DNA from: Sunxiuqinia rutila
Lineage (GTDB): Bacteria; Bacteroidota; Bacteroidia; Bacteroidales; Prolixibacteraceae
Assembly: GCF_050589705.1 (NCBI RefSeq)
Contig: NZ_JBNGOT010000008.1
Location: forward strand, 217,246 to 281,245
DNA length: 64,000 nt
Reading direction: 5' to 3'
A program made the translations under genes and the position numbers. The notes beneath the pieces were generated by a model, which had not been told where the DNA came from, searched no databases, and was given only the letters and a program-made list of their open reading frames with translations. This document shows positions 51,268 through 59,387 of this stretch, piece after piece (within the stretch, counting starts at the first letter, position 1; every line of letters starts with the position of its first letter).

Positions 51268-52365
51268 TTAAATCTTGATAAGCTGATTTTTAAGCGCATA
51301 GATAATCACTTCAATAATATTCCGGGAGCCTGTTTTTTCCATAAGGCTTGCCCGATGACTTTCGACGGTCCGGCCTGAAATGCATAGTTCTTCAGCAATA
51401 TTCTTGATTGGCATGCCCTTGCAGGAGAGTTTCAGAACTTCAAGCTCCCTACTAGAGAATTCCACCTCAGCTGTAACAGTACTGTGGCCATAGTCTATGC
51501 CCACAGTACGCCCTCCTCCCGAACCAAACTCCTTTTGAAGCCGCAAAACAACAGGATCCGACAAGCTAATGTCCTCTTCTTCAAGAATAGTCACCAATTG
51601 CTCAAACGCTACATGTCCGACCTTTTCGCTTCTCCTCATCGGCATGAGCAAGCCGGTTAATAAGGAGAAACCATTGTATTTGATACTAGGAGCAACATAA
51701 AGGACAAACTTCTCCTGAATACCCAAAGCCGAAAGAATCGTTACCTCTTCTTGAAAGTTACTTAGCAAACCATTCATGCATTGATTAATTCGATCCTCAA
51801 TCCGTGCAAAGTTTGTTTTTCCAACCAAATCGCTAAACGGAGTGTCTGTCAGAGCTGACTCTCGAATCCCCACCATCCGGTTAAAGGCATGATTGGACTC
51901 ATAGATAGTTACCCCATCAAAAAGGAAAATACCATTAGGCGAATAATCAACAAAAGCCTGATACTTGCTTCGTCCCAGGTTAACCAGGTATTCATATTTC
52001 TCTAAGCGCGTTTTAATGGAAGCAAGCAAGGTGTCATTTCTAAAAGGTTTAACCAAATAGTCGTCAGCCCCTAACTCCAAGCCTAATCGTATTTCATCTA
52101 AGCCCGATTTGCCGGTAATAAAAATGAAAGGAATCCTCTTTGTCAAATTACTTTCTTTTAAAATATTACACACCTGGTAACCATCAATTGGGGCCATTTT
52201 AATATCACATAAGATCAAATCCGGACCGTACTCGTAGGCCTTTTGAATTCCTTCACCTCCAGAGCCCGCAATAACAGCCTCATAACCATTGCCTTTCAGT
52301 ACATTTCGCAAGGTTTTAGAAAAGGCTTTATTATCATCAATAACAAGAATCTTTTTTACAGCCAT
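51268..52365 (-). CDS. Response regulator with PAS-like and LuxR-type DNA-binding domains
   Basis: 365 residues. The receiver domain (1-125) has Asp10-Asp11, phospho-acceptor Asp54 (LILCDIKMAP), Thr in FITGKS, and Lys in LVKPF. A PAS-like domain (about 140-260) starts KYQAFVDYSPNGIFLFDG. The last 70 residues are a LuxR HTH (SSRELEVLKLSCKGMPIKNIAEELCISGRTVESHRASLMEK). No kinase is adjacent, so it may be an orphan. It is divergent from the curli-type operon, and the E. coli curli regulator CsgD is also of the LuxR class; a regulatory role is inference from position. An N-terminal MAVKK start is used. Confidence 0.92.
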   Translation of the reverse strand: MAVKKILVIDDNKAFSKTLRNVLKGNGYEAVIAGSGGEGIQKAYEYGPDLILCDIKMAPIDGYQVCNILKESNLTKRIPFIFITGKSGLDEIRLGLELGADDYLVKPFRNDTLLASIKTRLEKYEYLVNLGRSKYQAFVDYSPNGIFLFDGVTIYESNHAFNRMVGIRESALTDTPFSDLVGKTNFARIEDRINQCMNGLLSNFQEEVTILSALGIQEKFVLYVAPSIKYNGFSLLTGLLMPMRRSEKVGHVAFEQLVTILEEEDISLSDPVVLRLQKEFGSGGGRTVGIDYGHSTVTAEVEFSSRELEVLKLSCKGMPIKNIAEELCISGRTVESHRASLMEKTGSRNIIEVIIYALKNQLIKI

Positions 52366-52935
52366 GTCCAGGTAATCAAAGTATTTATTTATCTACCGAC
52401 GGGGTGGCTTTACCATCTATCTTTTTATGTATATTACTCTCTTTATCAGGGACTTCAAATTACAACATCTTAAACAATTTTTCGTTCTTTTTCTCGATTT
52501 ATTTCCAGAACGACTCATTTAAAGCCTCCAATACTCTTCCGACAAATGAACAGCCTCCTGAGCTCACAATACTTTTACGATAATCACATCCTTTTATATT
52601 ATACTGAACACATGTTAATATAAATCGCTAAATCACACAATCCGTATTTTTCCTGAATTTCAAGCAACACACTTTCCGTAAAAGTCCTTATTGAATCCGA
52701 CAGGGGATTGTTGGAAATTTGATAGTCGAGCTTGAGTAGTAAATAAATACCGGGGATAATAAATTTTATCGTGCGATCAACCCTTGCTTATTATCATAAC
52801 ATTGTACATTTCTCCCCGAAAAGGTCCTTACAGACAAGACGATGAAAAATAAAACAGTGTAAAACAACAAGTCATATTCTTTCTGAAACAGAGAGCACTT
52901 TTACAATAATCAAACATAAACTAAAACAATAAAGT
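52366..52935. other. 570-base divergent intergenic region (regulator / curli operon)
   Basis: AT-rich, no gene. It must hold promoters for both directions. On the plus strand TTG (52784-52786), 18 bases and TACATTTC (52805-52812) match the consensus in all but the last base. The remaining ~400 bases show no repeated operator that I can see. Confidence 0.5.
52784..52812 (+). promoter_or_regulatory. Candidate promoter of the curli-type operon
   Basis: TTG-N18-TACATTTC, seven of eight matches to the -7 consensus. It would start transcription near 52819, giving a leader of about 117 bases before the first curlin gene. Confidence 0.4.
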
Positions 52936-54462
52936 ATGAAGAAACTAATTTATCTTTTAACAATGATGCTATCCATAAGCATGGCAATGGCGCAGAACAG
53001 TTCAACCGTTACCCAAAACGGTCCTAACAATGATGCTTCTGTTGAACAAACAGGAACCAATAGTTCGGTTATTCTTCAAACATCCATCGCAACTGGCAAT
53101 GAAGCAACTGTAAAACAAAATGGCGGAGGAGCAGGAGCAAACTCGAGCGACATTGAACAAGAAGGAGGAACCGGAGGGAAACAACAGGCATTTGTAGATC
53201 AGGATGGATCTCTCAACATTGCTATCCAAAAGCAACTTGCTCCATGGCCCGGATATGATATGGCCAAAATAGACCAAACAGGAACAGGCAATAAGGGTGA
53301 GCAATATCAAAAAGCCTATAACAACACGGCAGAATTGATTCAAGACGGCACATCCAATACCTCCTTGCAAGACCAAACCAATAGTGGCGATCCCAAATGG
53401 AATACTTCAAAAGTAGAGCAATACAACTCAAACAACGCCTCTACGACCATTCAGGGGGGAACCAATCAATACGTAAAAGTATATCAGGAAGGTGATGGCA
53501 ACAGCTCGTTTGTCACTCAGGCAGGCGGAGGCTGGAATGGCGGCGGACACAACGCCGAAGTTACCCAGCTGGGGAATGACAATGACGCAAGCGTTGCTCA
53601 GTCTGGAGCTGCAAATAATGTTGATGATGACAATAAAGCATACCTTCTGCAAGATGGTAACGGAAATACAGCCACCCTCGCCCAAGATGGAATGGGAAAT
53701 AAAATTGATGCTGGTGATGATGGCTATTTGAATAACGCGCAACATGGGGATTATCATACGCTAACAGCAAACCAAATAGGCAATGAAAATTACCTCTACT
53801 ACAACACGGGAAATGGGTCGGAACTCAATGAGGCTACCGTCAATCAGTTAGGCTATGATGACAATGCACAAGTTCTCCAATGGGGCTCCAACGGTTCAGC
53901 CACGGTATACCAGGTTGGAATTAACGGAGTGTATCCTTATAATGGCGACAACAACACGGCTGTAATAACACAATGGGGTTTGAATCAAACATCAAGCATT
54001 AGCCAAACAGGGCAAAACCATACAGCCAGCACCTACCAACAGAACAGTGGCAACACTGCCGAAATAATCCAAGCAGGAGAGATTTTCGATGGATCAAATG
54101 AGCGGTACTCTTCCGGATGGCCAGGAGCTCCATTTAACAATCAGGCAAGAGCCAAACAGTACGGCAATGACAACGAGCTATCGATAACGCAAACCGGAAC
54201 AGTAAACAATGGATTTATTGACGAAGACGGAAACGAAAATGAAGCAGACCTGCTGCAAGACGGAGAAGACAACTGGGCCCTTATCGATATCCTGGGCAAT
54301 ACGAACGTTGGAATGGCATCGAGCACCGGCAACTTTAACACGATCAACTTAGACATTACAGGCAACTCAAATGGATTTGACATTAGTCAAACCGGCAATG
54401 GAAACCTCTCTGACAATTCGGTTGTCGGCAATGCTAATTCAGTAAATGTTACACAGAATTAA
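52936..54462 (+). CDS. Curlin-repeat amyloid subunit, large (CsgA/B-like 1)
   Basis: 508 residues after a signal peptide (MKKLIYLLTMMLSISMAMAQ). The rest is a series of about twenty imperfect repeats of roughly 20-25 residues with core Q-x-G-x-x-N (VTQNGPNND, VEQTGTNSS, VTQLGNDND, ISQTGQNHT, LQDGNGNTA), the strand-turn-strand unit of curli amyloids. It is rich in Asn, Gln, Gly, Ser, Thr. It is three times longer than E. coli CsgA and ends in VNVTQN. It should be secreted unfolded through CsgG and polymerise on the cell surface. First gene of the locus, divergent from the regulator. Confidence 0.9.
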   Translation: MKKLIYLLTMMLSISMAMAQNSSTVTQNGPNNDASVEQTGTNSSVILQTSIATGNEATVKQNGGGAGANSSDIEQEGGTGGKQQAFVDQDGSLNIAIQKQLAPWPGYDMAKIDQTGTGNKGEQYQKAYNNTAELIQDGTSNTSLQDQTNSGDPKWNTSKVEQYNSNNASTTIQGGTNQYVKVYQEGDGNSSFVTQAGGGWNGGGHNAEVTQLGNDNDASVAQSGAANNVDDDNKAYLLQDGNGNTATLAQDGMGNKIDAGDDGYLNNAQHGDYHTLTANQIGNENYLYYNTGNGSELNEATVNQLGYDDNAQVLQWGSNGSATVYQVGINGVYPYNGDNNTAVITQWGLNQTSSISQTGQNHTASTYQQNSGNTAEIIQAGEIFDGSNERYSSGWPGAPFNNQARAKQYGNDNELSITQTGTVNNGFIDEDGNENEADLLQDGEDNWALIDILGNTNVGMASSTGNFNTINLDITGNSNGFDISQTGNGNLSDNSVVGNANSVNVTQN

Positions 54463-54497
54463 ATAATTATTTTTCTATTAACTTAAAAATTAGAGGC

Positions 54498-55373
54498 ATG
54501 AAAAGGTTTAGTTTATTTTTTGCACTTGTGTTTGCCGTTAGCATGACAATGGCACAGCATGTATCAACAGTTATGGAAGATGGCGATGGAAACAGCGCTA
54601 ATATCACCCAAGGCTTTGACGGAAGCGGGACTTCGTTGGATGGCAATATGTCATATGTCGATCAACTTGGAGACAACAACGATGCCGTGGTTACCCAGTA
54701 CAATAATGGATATGGCGGACAAGCCCACAACTCTGAAATTTTCCAAACAGGAGATGACAACGCCGCTTCAGTAGAACAGCAAAACGCAACAGGTGATGCC
54801 TACATCAACCAAATAGGTGATGGAAATGAAGCTAATATTCTCGAAGTTGGAAACTTTGACACTCCTGCACCAGCAGCCGGTATTGCTCCTTATGATGCAT
54901 ATGCCACTCAAGAAGGAGATGGGAACACAGTCAATATGAGCATTTTTGGCGATGGAGCTTCTGCTGTTGCTATACAAAAAGGAGATGCCAACATTATCTA
55001 TCAGGAACTTGGTCAGGATGTTGGAAACAAAGTGTTTAAATCCAGTGCTTATGCCAACCAAATGGGAAACTCAAACGAAGCAGTGCAAATCATGGAAGGA
55101 CAAGGTTTTGCTGGAGGAATTGTCATCCAGTTTGAACGAGAAAGAATCTGGCAAACCGGAGACAACAACTATGCTCACCAACTACAGACTGATGACATAC
55201 TTCCTGGCGGTATTAACTACGCAGAAGTTAAACAAACCGGGGATTGGAATGAGTCATGGCAAACTCAGTCAGGCATGAACAATGATTCTCGAGTTACTCA
55301 AAATGGCGACTCGAACTGGTCTGTCACAACACAATCTGGCAATGACAATATTGTTGTAGTCCAACAGAACTAA
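54498..55373 (+). CDS. Curlin-repeat amyloid subunit (CsgA/B-like 2)
   Basis: 291 residues. Signal peptide MKRFSLFFALVFAVSMTMAQ, then about ten curlin repeats (VDQLGDNND, IFQTGDDNA, INQIGDGNE, VKQTGDWNE, VTQNGDSNW), ending VVVQQN. Its repeats carry more Asp than those of the first subunit. A 35-base gap separates it from the previous gene. A stable hairpin follows at 55447. Confidence 0.9.
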   Translation: MKRFSLFFALVFAVSMTMAQHVSTVMEDGDGNSANITQGFDGSGTSLDGNMSYVDQLGDNNDAVVTQYNNGYGGQAHNSEIFQTGDDNAASVEQQNATGDAYINQIGDGNEANILEVGNFDTPAPAAGIAPYDAYATQEGDGNTVNMSIFGDGASAVAIQKGDANIIYQELGQDVGNKVFKSSAYANQMGNSNEAVQIMEGQGFAGGIVIQFERERIWQTGDNNYAHQLQTDDILPGGINYAEVKQTGDWNESWQTQSGMNNDSRVTQNGDSNWSVTTQSGNDNIVVVQQN

Positions 55374-55446
55374 AACGCAATACCTGCCACCATCTCTCCT
55401 ATCTGGAAAAAGGCGAGTCCTTGAATCCTTATTTGATGGTTTTAAT

Positions 55447-55466
55447 CCCCAGCCTTCGGGCTGGGG
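55447..55466 (+). promoter_or_regulatory. UUCG-tetraloop hairpin between curlin subunit and assembly genes
   Basis: CCCCAGCC-TTCG-GGCTGGGG: an 8-bp perfect stem closed by the extra-stable C(UUCG)G tetraloop. There is no T run after it, so it is more likely an mRNA 3' stabiliser, a processing barrier or a leaky terminator than a full terminator. It lies 73 bases after the second subunit gene and 26 bases before the third. Confidence 0.7.
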
Positions 55467-55491
55467 TATTACACACTTAAGCTTTTGCCAA

Positions 55492-56307
55492 ATGAAACAA
55501 CTAGTAGTCATTCTTATTTCAATGTTTTTCGCTTCTGCCGGGCATGCACAAATCAGCATTCAACAGATTGCCCCGTCCGGACTCGAAAGTTTTCAAGGAT
55601 TAATAGGGACAGGCCAGGATAAGTCCAATATTGCTGAATTGATACAAGCCGGCGATAACAACCAGGCATCCATCAGTCAAACACGGGAAAACCAATTACT
55701 TACCGGCAACCAGACTTATGGATACCAGGAAGGGACCCAAAACAGCATGAATTTTATACAGGAAGGAAATAACAATACCTTACTAAGTTTTCAGATGAAC
55801 TACTTAAGCACTCTGTGGAGTAGTTCAGGCAATGCTGACTATAGCAATCTGTTATCGGAAATGCTGGCAATAAACACTTCCTTTTCCATGGAAACTGCAC
55901 AAGCTGAAAACAACTCAATAAGCAGCAAACAAATGGGGCAATACAATGGACTAATCACCTTACAAGCCGGTAAAGACAATCAGATATACACAACCCAAAC
56001 GGGGGTGAAAAATTACCTGTTGATAAGCCAGATAGGACAAGGACATTTGGTTCAGGATTTCTCGCAGCAAAATCAATCCGCTGGATTTTTGGTTGAAACA
56101 ATCGCTCAAAACGGCAGCAACAATATGCTGGAAGTTACCAGTGCCAGCAGTAGCCAGCTCTACGGAAACCACTATTCGCAAACAGGAGAAAATCTCTCTC
56201 TGCAAGTAAATAGTAGTTTTTTATCCACTACAGGAGGAATGGAAGTCACCCAAACCGGTCAAGATATGAAAGTGATTATTGACCAATCCTATTTCCCGAC
56301 CCCCTAA
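55492..56307 (+). CDS. Minor curlin-like protein (possible nucleator)
   Basis: 271 residues with a signal peptide (MKQLVVILISMFFASAGHAQ). A few curlin-type motifs (LIQAGDNNQAS, YQEGTQNSM, IQEGNNNTL, IAQNGSNNML, VTQTGQDMKV) are spread among non-repeat sequence, so fewer canonical repeats than the two large subunits. In E. coli the minor subunit CsgB anchors and nucleates CsgA; this gene might have that role (inference). It leads the assembly-gene part and ends 10 bases before the csgE start. Confidence 0.75.
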   Translation: MKQLVVILISMFFASAGHAQISIQQIAPSGLESFQGLIGTGQDKSNIAELIQAGDNNQASISQTRENQLLTGNQTYGYQEGTQNSMNFIQEGNNNTLLSFQMNYLSTLWSSSGNADYSNLLSEMLAINTSFSMETAQAENNSISSKQMGQYNGLITLQAGKDNQIYTTQTGVKNYLLISQIGQGHLVQDFSQQNQSAGFLVETIAQNGSNNMLEVTSASSSQLYGNHYSQTGENLSLQVNSSFLSTTGGMEVTQTGQDMKVIIDQSYFPTP

Positions 56308-56317
56308 AGATCAGGCA

Positions 56318-56803
56318 ATGATTCTGATTATAACCATATTATCCCTCTTCTCCCTAACGAATAACGTCAGTCAGGCCGATTCGACAACCAGTCAGCCTGC
56401 GCCCAAAGTACTGCAGGAACTGTTGGAGAAGATTACGCAAAAAGCAACAGAGGAGACTGAGAATGAAATTGAAATCGAGATCGACGGACTACTCGTCGAT
56501 AATACGAAAACGAAAATTGGTCGCGACTTTTACGATTTGTTCTATGCAAATTGGGAGCCGCCTGTTGACGCTAAAAACTATACGATAACCATACTGGAAA
56601 AACCATTTCGTCTGACTTCAACGCTCATCGTAGTTTCGATAAACGACAATGTTGTTTACCAGGCTATTCTTCAGCCCCGGCAAGAAATTGTCGAGCAACT
56701 TTCAGAACAAGCAGCAACCTTAACCTTCAATTATTTGAAAAACTACGAAGAGATCATGCGTCAACTCAATGGAGAAGACCAGGCAGGTACAGGAATATTT
56801 TAA
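56318..56803 (+). CDS. csgE: Curli assembly protein CsgE
   Basis: 161 residues from the ATG at 56318 (MILIITILSLFSLTNNVSQA, a signal peptide). An upstream in-frame ATG at 56279 overlaps the previous gene by 29 bases and puts a polar stretch before the hydrophobic core, so it is not preferred. The central part (EIEIEIDGLLVDNTKTKIGRD, FYDLFYANWEPP, VVSINDNVVYQAILQPR) matches CsgE, the periplasmic adaptor that caps CsgG and delivers curlin. Confidence 0.85.
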   Translation: MILIITILSLFSLTNNVSQADSTTSQPAPKVLQELLEKITQKATEETENEIEIEIDGLLVDNTKTKIGRDFYDLFYANWEPPVDAKNYTITILEKPFRLTSTLIVVSINDNVVYQAILQPRQEIVEQLSEQAATLTFNYLKNYEEIMRQLNGEDQAGTGIF

Positions 56804-56820
56804 AAATTTAAAACCAAAAA

Positions 56821-57243
56821 ATGATGAGGATTCTTTTTAATACACTAATCATTGTATTTTTTTTCGTGGCAGGAAAAACATACGCACAGGATTTTATTTA
56901 TACACCCAAAAATCCGGCTTTCGGGGGAAATCCCTACAACTTCAGTTGGTTGATGAGTTCTGCACAAGCCCAGAATGACATCACTAAAGATACGGAGGAT
57001 GCCTATAGTCGTTACAGCTCCGATCCACTGGAAAGTTTCACAGAAAGTCTGAATCGGCAAATTCTAAGTCAGCTGTCCCGACAAATTGTAACCAAGCAAT
57101 TTGGAGAAGATGCTTTGCAGGCCGGTACCTACACTTTAGGAAACTACCAGATTGAAATCGGTGATCAGGCTAATGGGATCAACATTACCATTTTAGACGC
57201 AGCCACAGGCAGTCAAACAACTGTTGAGGTTCCTTACTTTTAA
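56821..57243 (+). CDS. csgF: Curli assembly protein CsgF
   Basis: 140 residues, signal peptide MMRILFNTLIIVFFFVAGKTYAQ. The mature N-terminus DFIYTPKNPAFGGNPYNFSWL (split in two reads) is the strongly conserved CsgF segment that plugs into the CsgG channel constriction. The remainder (LLSSAQ-like MSSAQAQND, the QIVTKQFG helix) is typical. It couples secretion to nucleation at the cell surface. 17 bases after csgE; start could be the second Met. Confidence 0.93.
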   Translation: MMRILFNTLIIVFFFVAGKTYAQDFIYTPKNPAFGGNPYNFSWLMSSAQAQNDITKDTEDAYSRYSSDPLESFTESLNRQILSQLSRQIVTKQFGEDALQAGTYTLGNYQIEIGDQANGINITILDAATGSQTTVEVPYF

Positions 57244-57267
57244 ACTGGTTCATCCAATAAACTAACT

Positions 57268-58659
57268 ATGATGAAACAGAGACGAAAGCTGTATAGGGCT
57301 TCGTGTGCGCTATTGCTTCTGATGTTTATGACCGCTTGTGGTTCATACATTCATCAGCCGCTAGCCCCCCGACGCGCCTCATTAGGTCCCGAAACCCCGG
57401 TAAAAAAAGACCTTCTGGAACTTCCCAAGCCCCAGGAAAAAATTGTGGCTGCTGTCTACAAGTTTCGTGATCAGACAGGCCAATACAAACCCTCCGTAAC
57501 AGGAGCAAACTGGTCAACTGCCGTCACGCAAGGAGCCACCACAATCCTAATCCGAGCTCTCGAAGAATCAGGTTGGTTCATTCCCATCGAACGAGAGAAC
57601 ATCTCCAACTTATTAAATGAACGCAAAATCATCCGCTCGAGCCGTGCACAATACGAAGGAGACAATGGCAACGGAGCATTACTGCCTCCATTGCTTTTTG
57701 CCGGTGTTATTCTCGAGGGCGGCATCGTATCTTATGAATCCAATGTCTTTACAGGCGGTGCCGGCATGCGTTATTTTGGAGCAGACCTTTCGGGACAATA
57801 CCGGGAAGATCGAATCAGCATTTACCTGCGTGCCGTTTCAACAGCCAACGGAAAAATTCTGAAAACCGTGTACACCACCAAATCCATCCTTTCGCAGGAA
57901 GTTTCGGCAGGCTTTTTCCGCTACGTAAAATTGAAACGTATTTTGGAAGCGGAGACCGGATTCACCTATAATGAACCCACTGAAATTTGTGTAACCGAAG
58001 CCATCGAAAAAGCTGTTGAAAGCTTAATTATAGAAGGTGTTTTTGATAAACTATGGGCGCTTGAAAACCAGACAGACACGCTGAGTAGTGCCTTTTTGCG
58101 TTACAAAGAAGAGAAAACCGAAAACCTGACCAAAGACCATGTGGGAAGGCAGTTCAAAAAAGAACGATTTCACGGAAAACTGAGCCTGGGAATTAAAGCC
58201 GGAGCCCTGTACTACGATGGAGACTATACGGCCGGAGATATTCGCCCCATTGGAACATTTACCATTGGAAAATCAATTACCCCACACCTTCATCTGGAAC
58301 TGGAGAACTCCGGAGCCATGGTTCATGCTCAAAACAATTTTGACCTCCGCGAACTCCTCTCCCAACTTAACCTGAACTACTATTTTCTTCCTTATGAAAA
58401 ATTATCGCCCTTCGCCTACCTGGGCGCTGGAGCTGTTCATCGCTCAGGAACCCATGACGTTGGTCTTTCAGAGAAACGCTTCATCCCCTTTGCCAGCTTT
58501 GGCGGCGGAGCTGAATACCTGCTGACCAACAAAATGGCTGTATCGGCCGAAGGGTATCTTAATTACATGCTTAACGACCGGTACGATAAAGTTATCAGCG
58601 GTGTTTACAACGATTCATTTTATGGCTTCAAGTTAGGCTTGAAATATTACATCAAATAA
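57268..58659 (+). CDS. csgG: CsgG curli secretion channel with C-terminal beta-barrel extension
   Basis: 463 residues. The lipoprotein signal ends at Cys24 (LLLLMFMTACGSY). Residues 35-290 are CsgG: VAAVYKFRDQTGQYKPS, ATTILIRALEESGWFIPIERENI (read in parts), LLNERKIIR and PLLFAGVILEGGIVSYESN, forming the nonameric outer-membrane pore. From about 300 to the end is an additional domain with alternating hydrophobic strands, ending KLGLKYYIK (GKLSLGIKAGALYYDGD, FAYLGAGAVHRSG, FASFGGGAEYLLTN), resembling a small outer-membrane beta-barrel. E. coli CsgG (277 residues) lacks this. Confidence 0.92.
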   Translation: MMKQRRKLYRASCALLLLMFMTACGSYIHQPLAPRRASLGPETPVKKDLLELPKPQEKIVAAVYKFRDQTGQYKPSVTGANWSTAVTQGATTILIRALEESGWFIPIERENISNLLNERKIIRSSRAQYEGDNGNGALLPPLLFAGVILEGGIVSYESNVFTGGAGMRYFGADLSGQYREDRISIYLRAVSTANGKILKTVYTTKSILSQEVSAGFFRYVKLKRILEAETGFTYNEPTEICVTEAIEKAVESLIIEGVFDKLWALENQTDTLSSAFLRYKEEKTENLTKDHVGRQFKKERFHGKLSLGIKAGALYYDGDYTAGDIRPIGTFTIGKSITPHLHLELENSGAMVHAQNNFDLRELLSQLNLNYYFLPYEKLSPFAYLGAGAVHRSGTHDVGLSEKRFIPFASFGGGAEYLLTNKMAVSAEGYLNYMLNDRYDKVISGVYNDSFYGFKLGLKYYIK

Positions 58660-58670
58660 AAAATACGGTT

Positions 58671-59327
58671 ATGAAAAAAATAAATCACATCAGCATCTTC
58701 CTGCTTTTCCTCCTGCTCCTGGCCGCATGCGAAGATGAAAAAGTTGACGTTACCTATTACGGCAGTTTAAACGGGGTAATTGTTGACGGAGAAACTTACG
58801 AACCTCTGGAGGGGGTACTTGTCGCGACCAACCCGGCAAGCTCATCTGTCCTTACCAATAATTCGGGCGAGTTTTCCTTTAGCAAAGTTCTCAGTGGCGA
58901 AGTAAGTGTTACGGCACGAAAAAAAGAGTACTTGAGCAGTACAATCATCGTTTCTGTTTATGATCGGGAACAGACTCAAATGAATATCGTGTTACAAAAA
59001 GACGATAAAGATTATGGTTCGGTAACCATTTTCGATCCGGTTCCGGGCAATGGAGCAGTTGACCAACTCCGGTCCTTTACCATGCAGTGGAAGGTAGATC
59101 AGTCAAAATCAGACATCAGCCTTTCTTACGATGTTTACCTTTTCATATCCAATTCCAGTACTCAAACCATTGTTGGAGAAAGCCTGACGGTTAAGGAGGT
59201 TGTTGTTGACAACCTAGCCGATAACACCACTTACTATTGGTATGTAGTGGCTAAATACGATGGAAACATTGTCGCCAATGGTCCAACCTGGAGTTTTAAA
59301 ACAGGGGATAATTCAGACACAAATTAA
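58671..59327 (+). CDS. Lipoprotein with carboxypeptidase-regulatory-like and FN3-like domains, last gene of curli locus
   Basis: 218 residues. Lipobox LLLAACEDEK with Cys at about 20. Residues 35-105 match a carboxypeptidase regulatory-like beta-sandwich (GVIVDGETYEPLEGVLVAT, GEFSFSKVLSGEVSVTARK); residues 115-210 look like a fibronectin-III-type domain (VPGNGAVDQLRSFTMQWKV, NTTYYWYVVAKYDG). It starts 12 bases after csgG and is followed by the operon terminator, so it is co-transcribed. Such a lipoprotein is not part of the enterobacterial curli set; a role as surface-exposed fibre anchor is only a suggestion. Confidence 0.8.
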   Translation: MKKINHISIFLLFLLLLAACEDEKVDVTYYGSLNGVIVDGETYEPLEGVLVATNPASSSVLTNNSGEFSFSKVLSGEVSVTARKKEYLSSTIIVSVYDREQTQMNIVLQKDDKDYGSVTIFDPVPGNGAVDQLRSFTMQWKVDQSKSDISLSYDVYLFISNSSTQTIVGESLTVKEVVVDNLADNTTYYWYVVAKYDGNIVANGPTWSFKTGDNSDTN

Positions 59328-59333
59328 ACAAAA

Positions 59334-59370
59334 AAAGAGCGCCTGATTAGTCTTTAATCAGGCGCTCTTT
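59334..59370. terminator. Terminator of the curli operon (bidirectional)
   Basis: 16-bp stem AAAGAGCGCCTGATTA (59334-59349) with TAATCAGGCGCTCTTT (59355-59370), loop GTCTT; T run on the plus strand. Convergent with the pepD end on the minus strand. Confidence 0.85.
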
Positions 59371-59387
59371 CTTTTAAGACAACATCA

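Noticed and set aside
52990..55370. Tandem DNA repeats in the curlin genes as a CRISPR array or satellite
   Set aside because: The repetition is at the protein level (Q-x-G-x-x-N) with divergent codons and a continuous reading frame; there are no identical repeat/spacer units.
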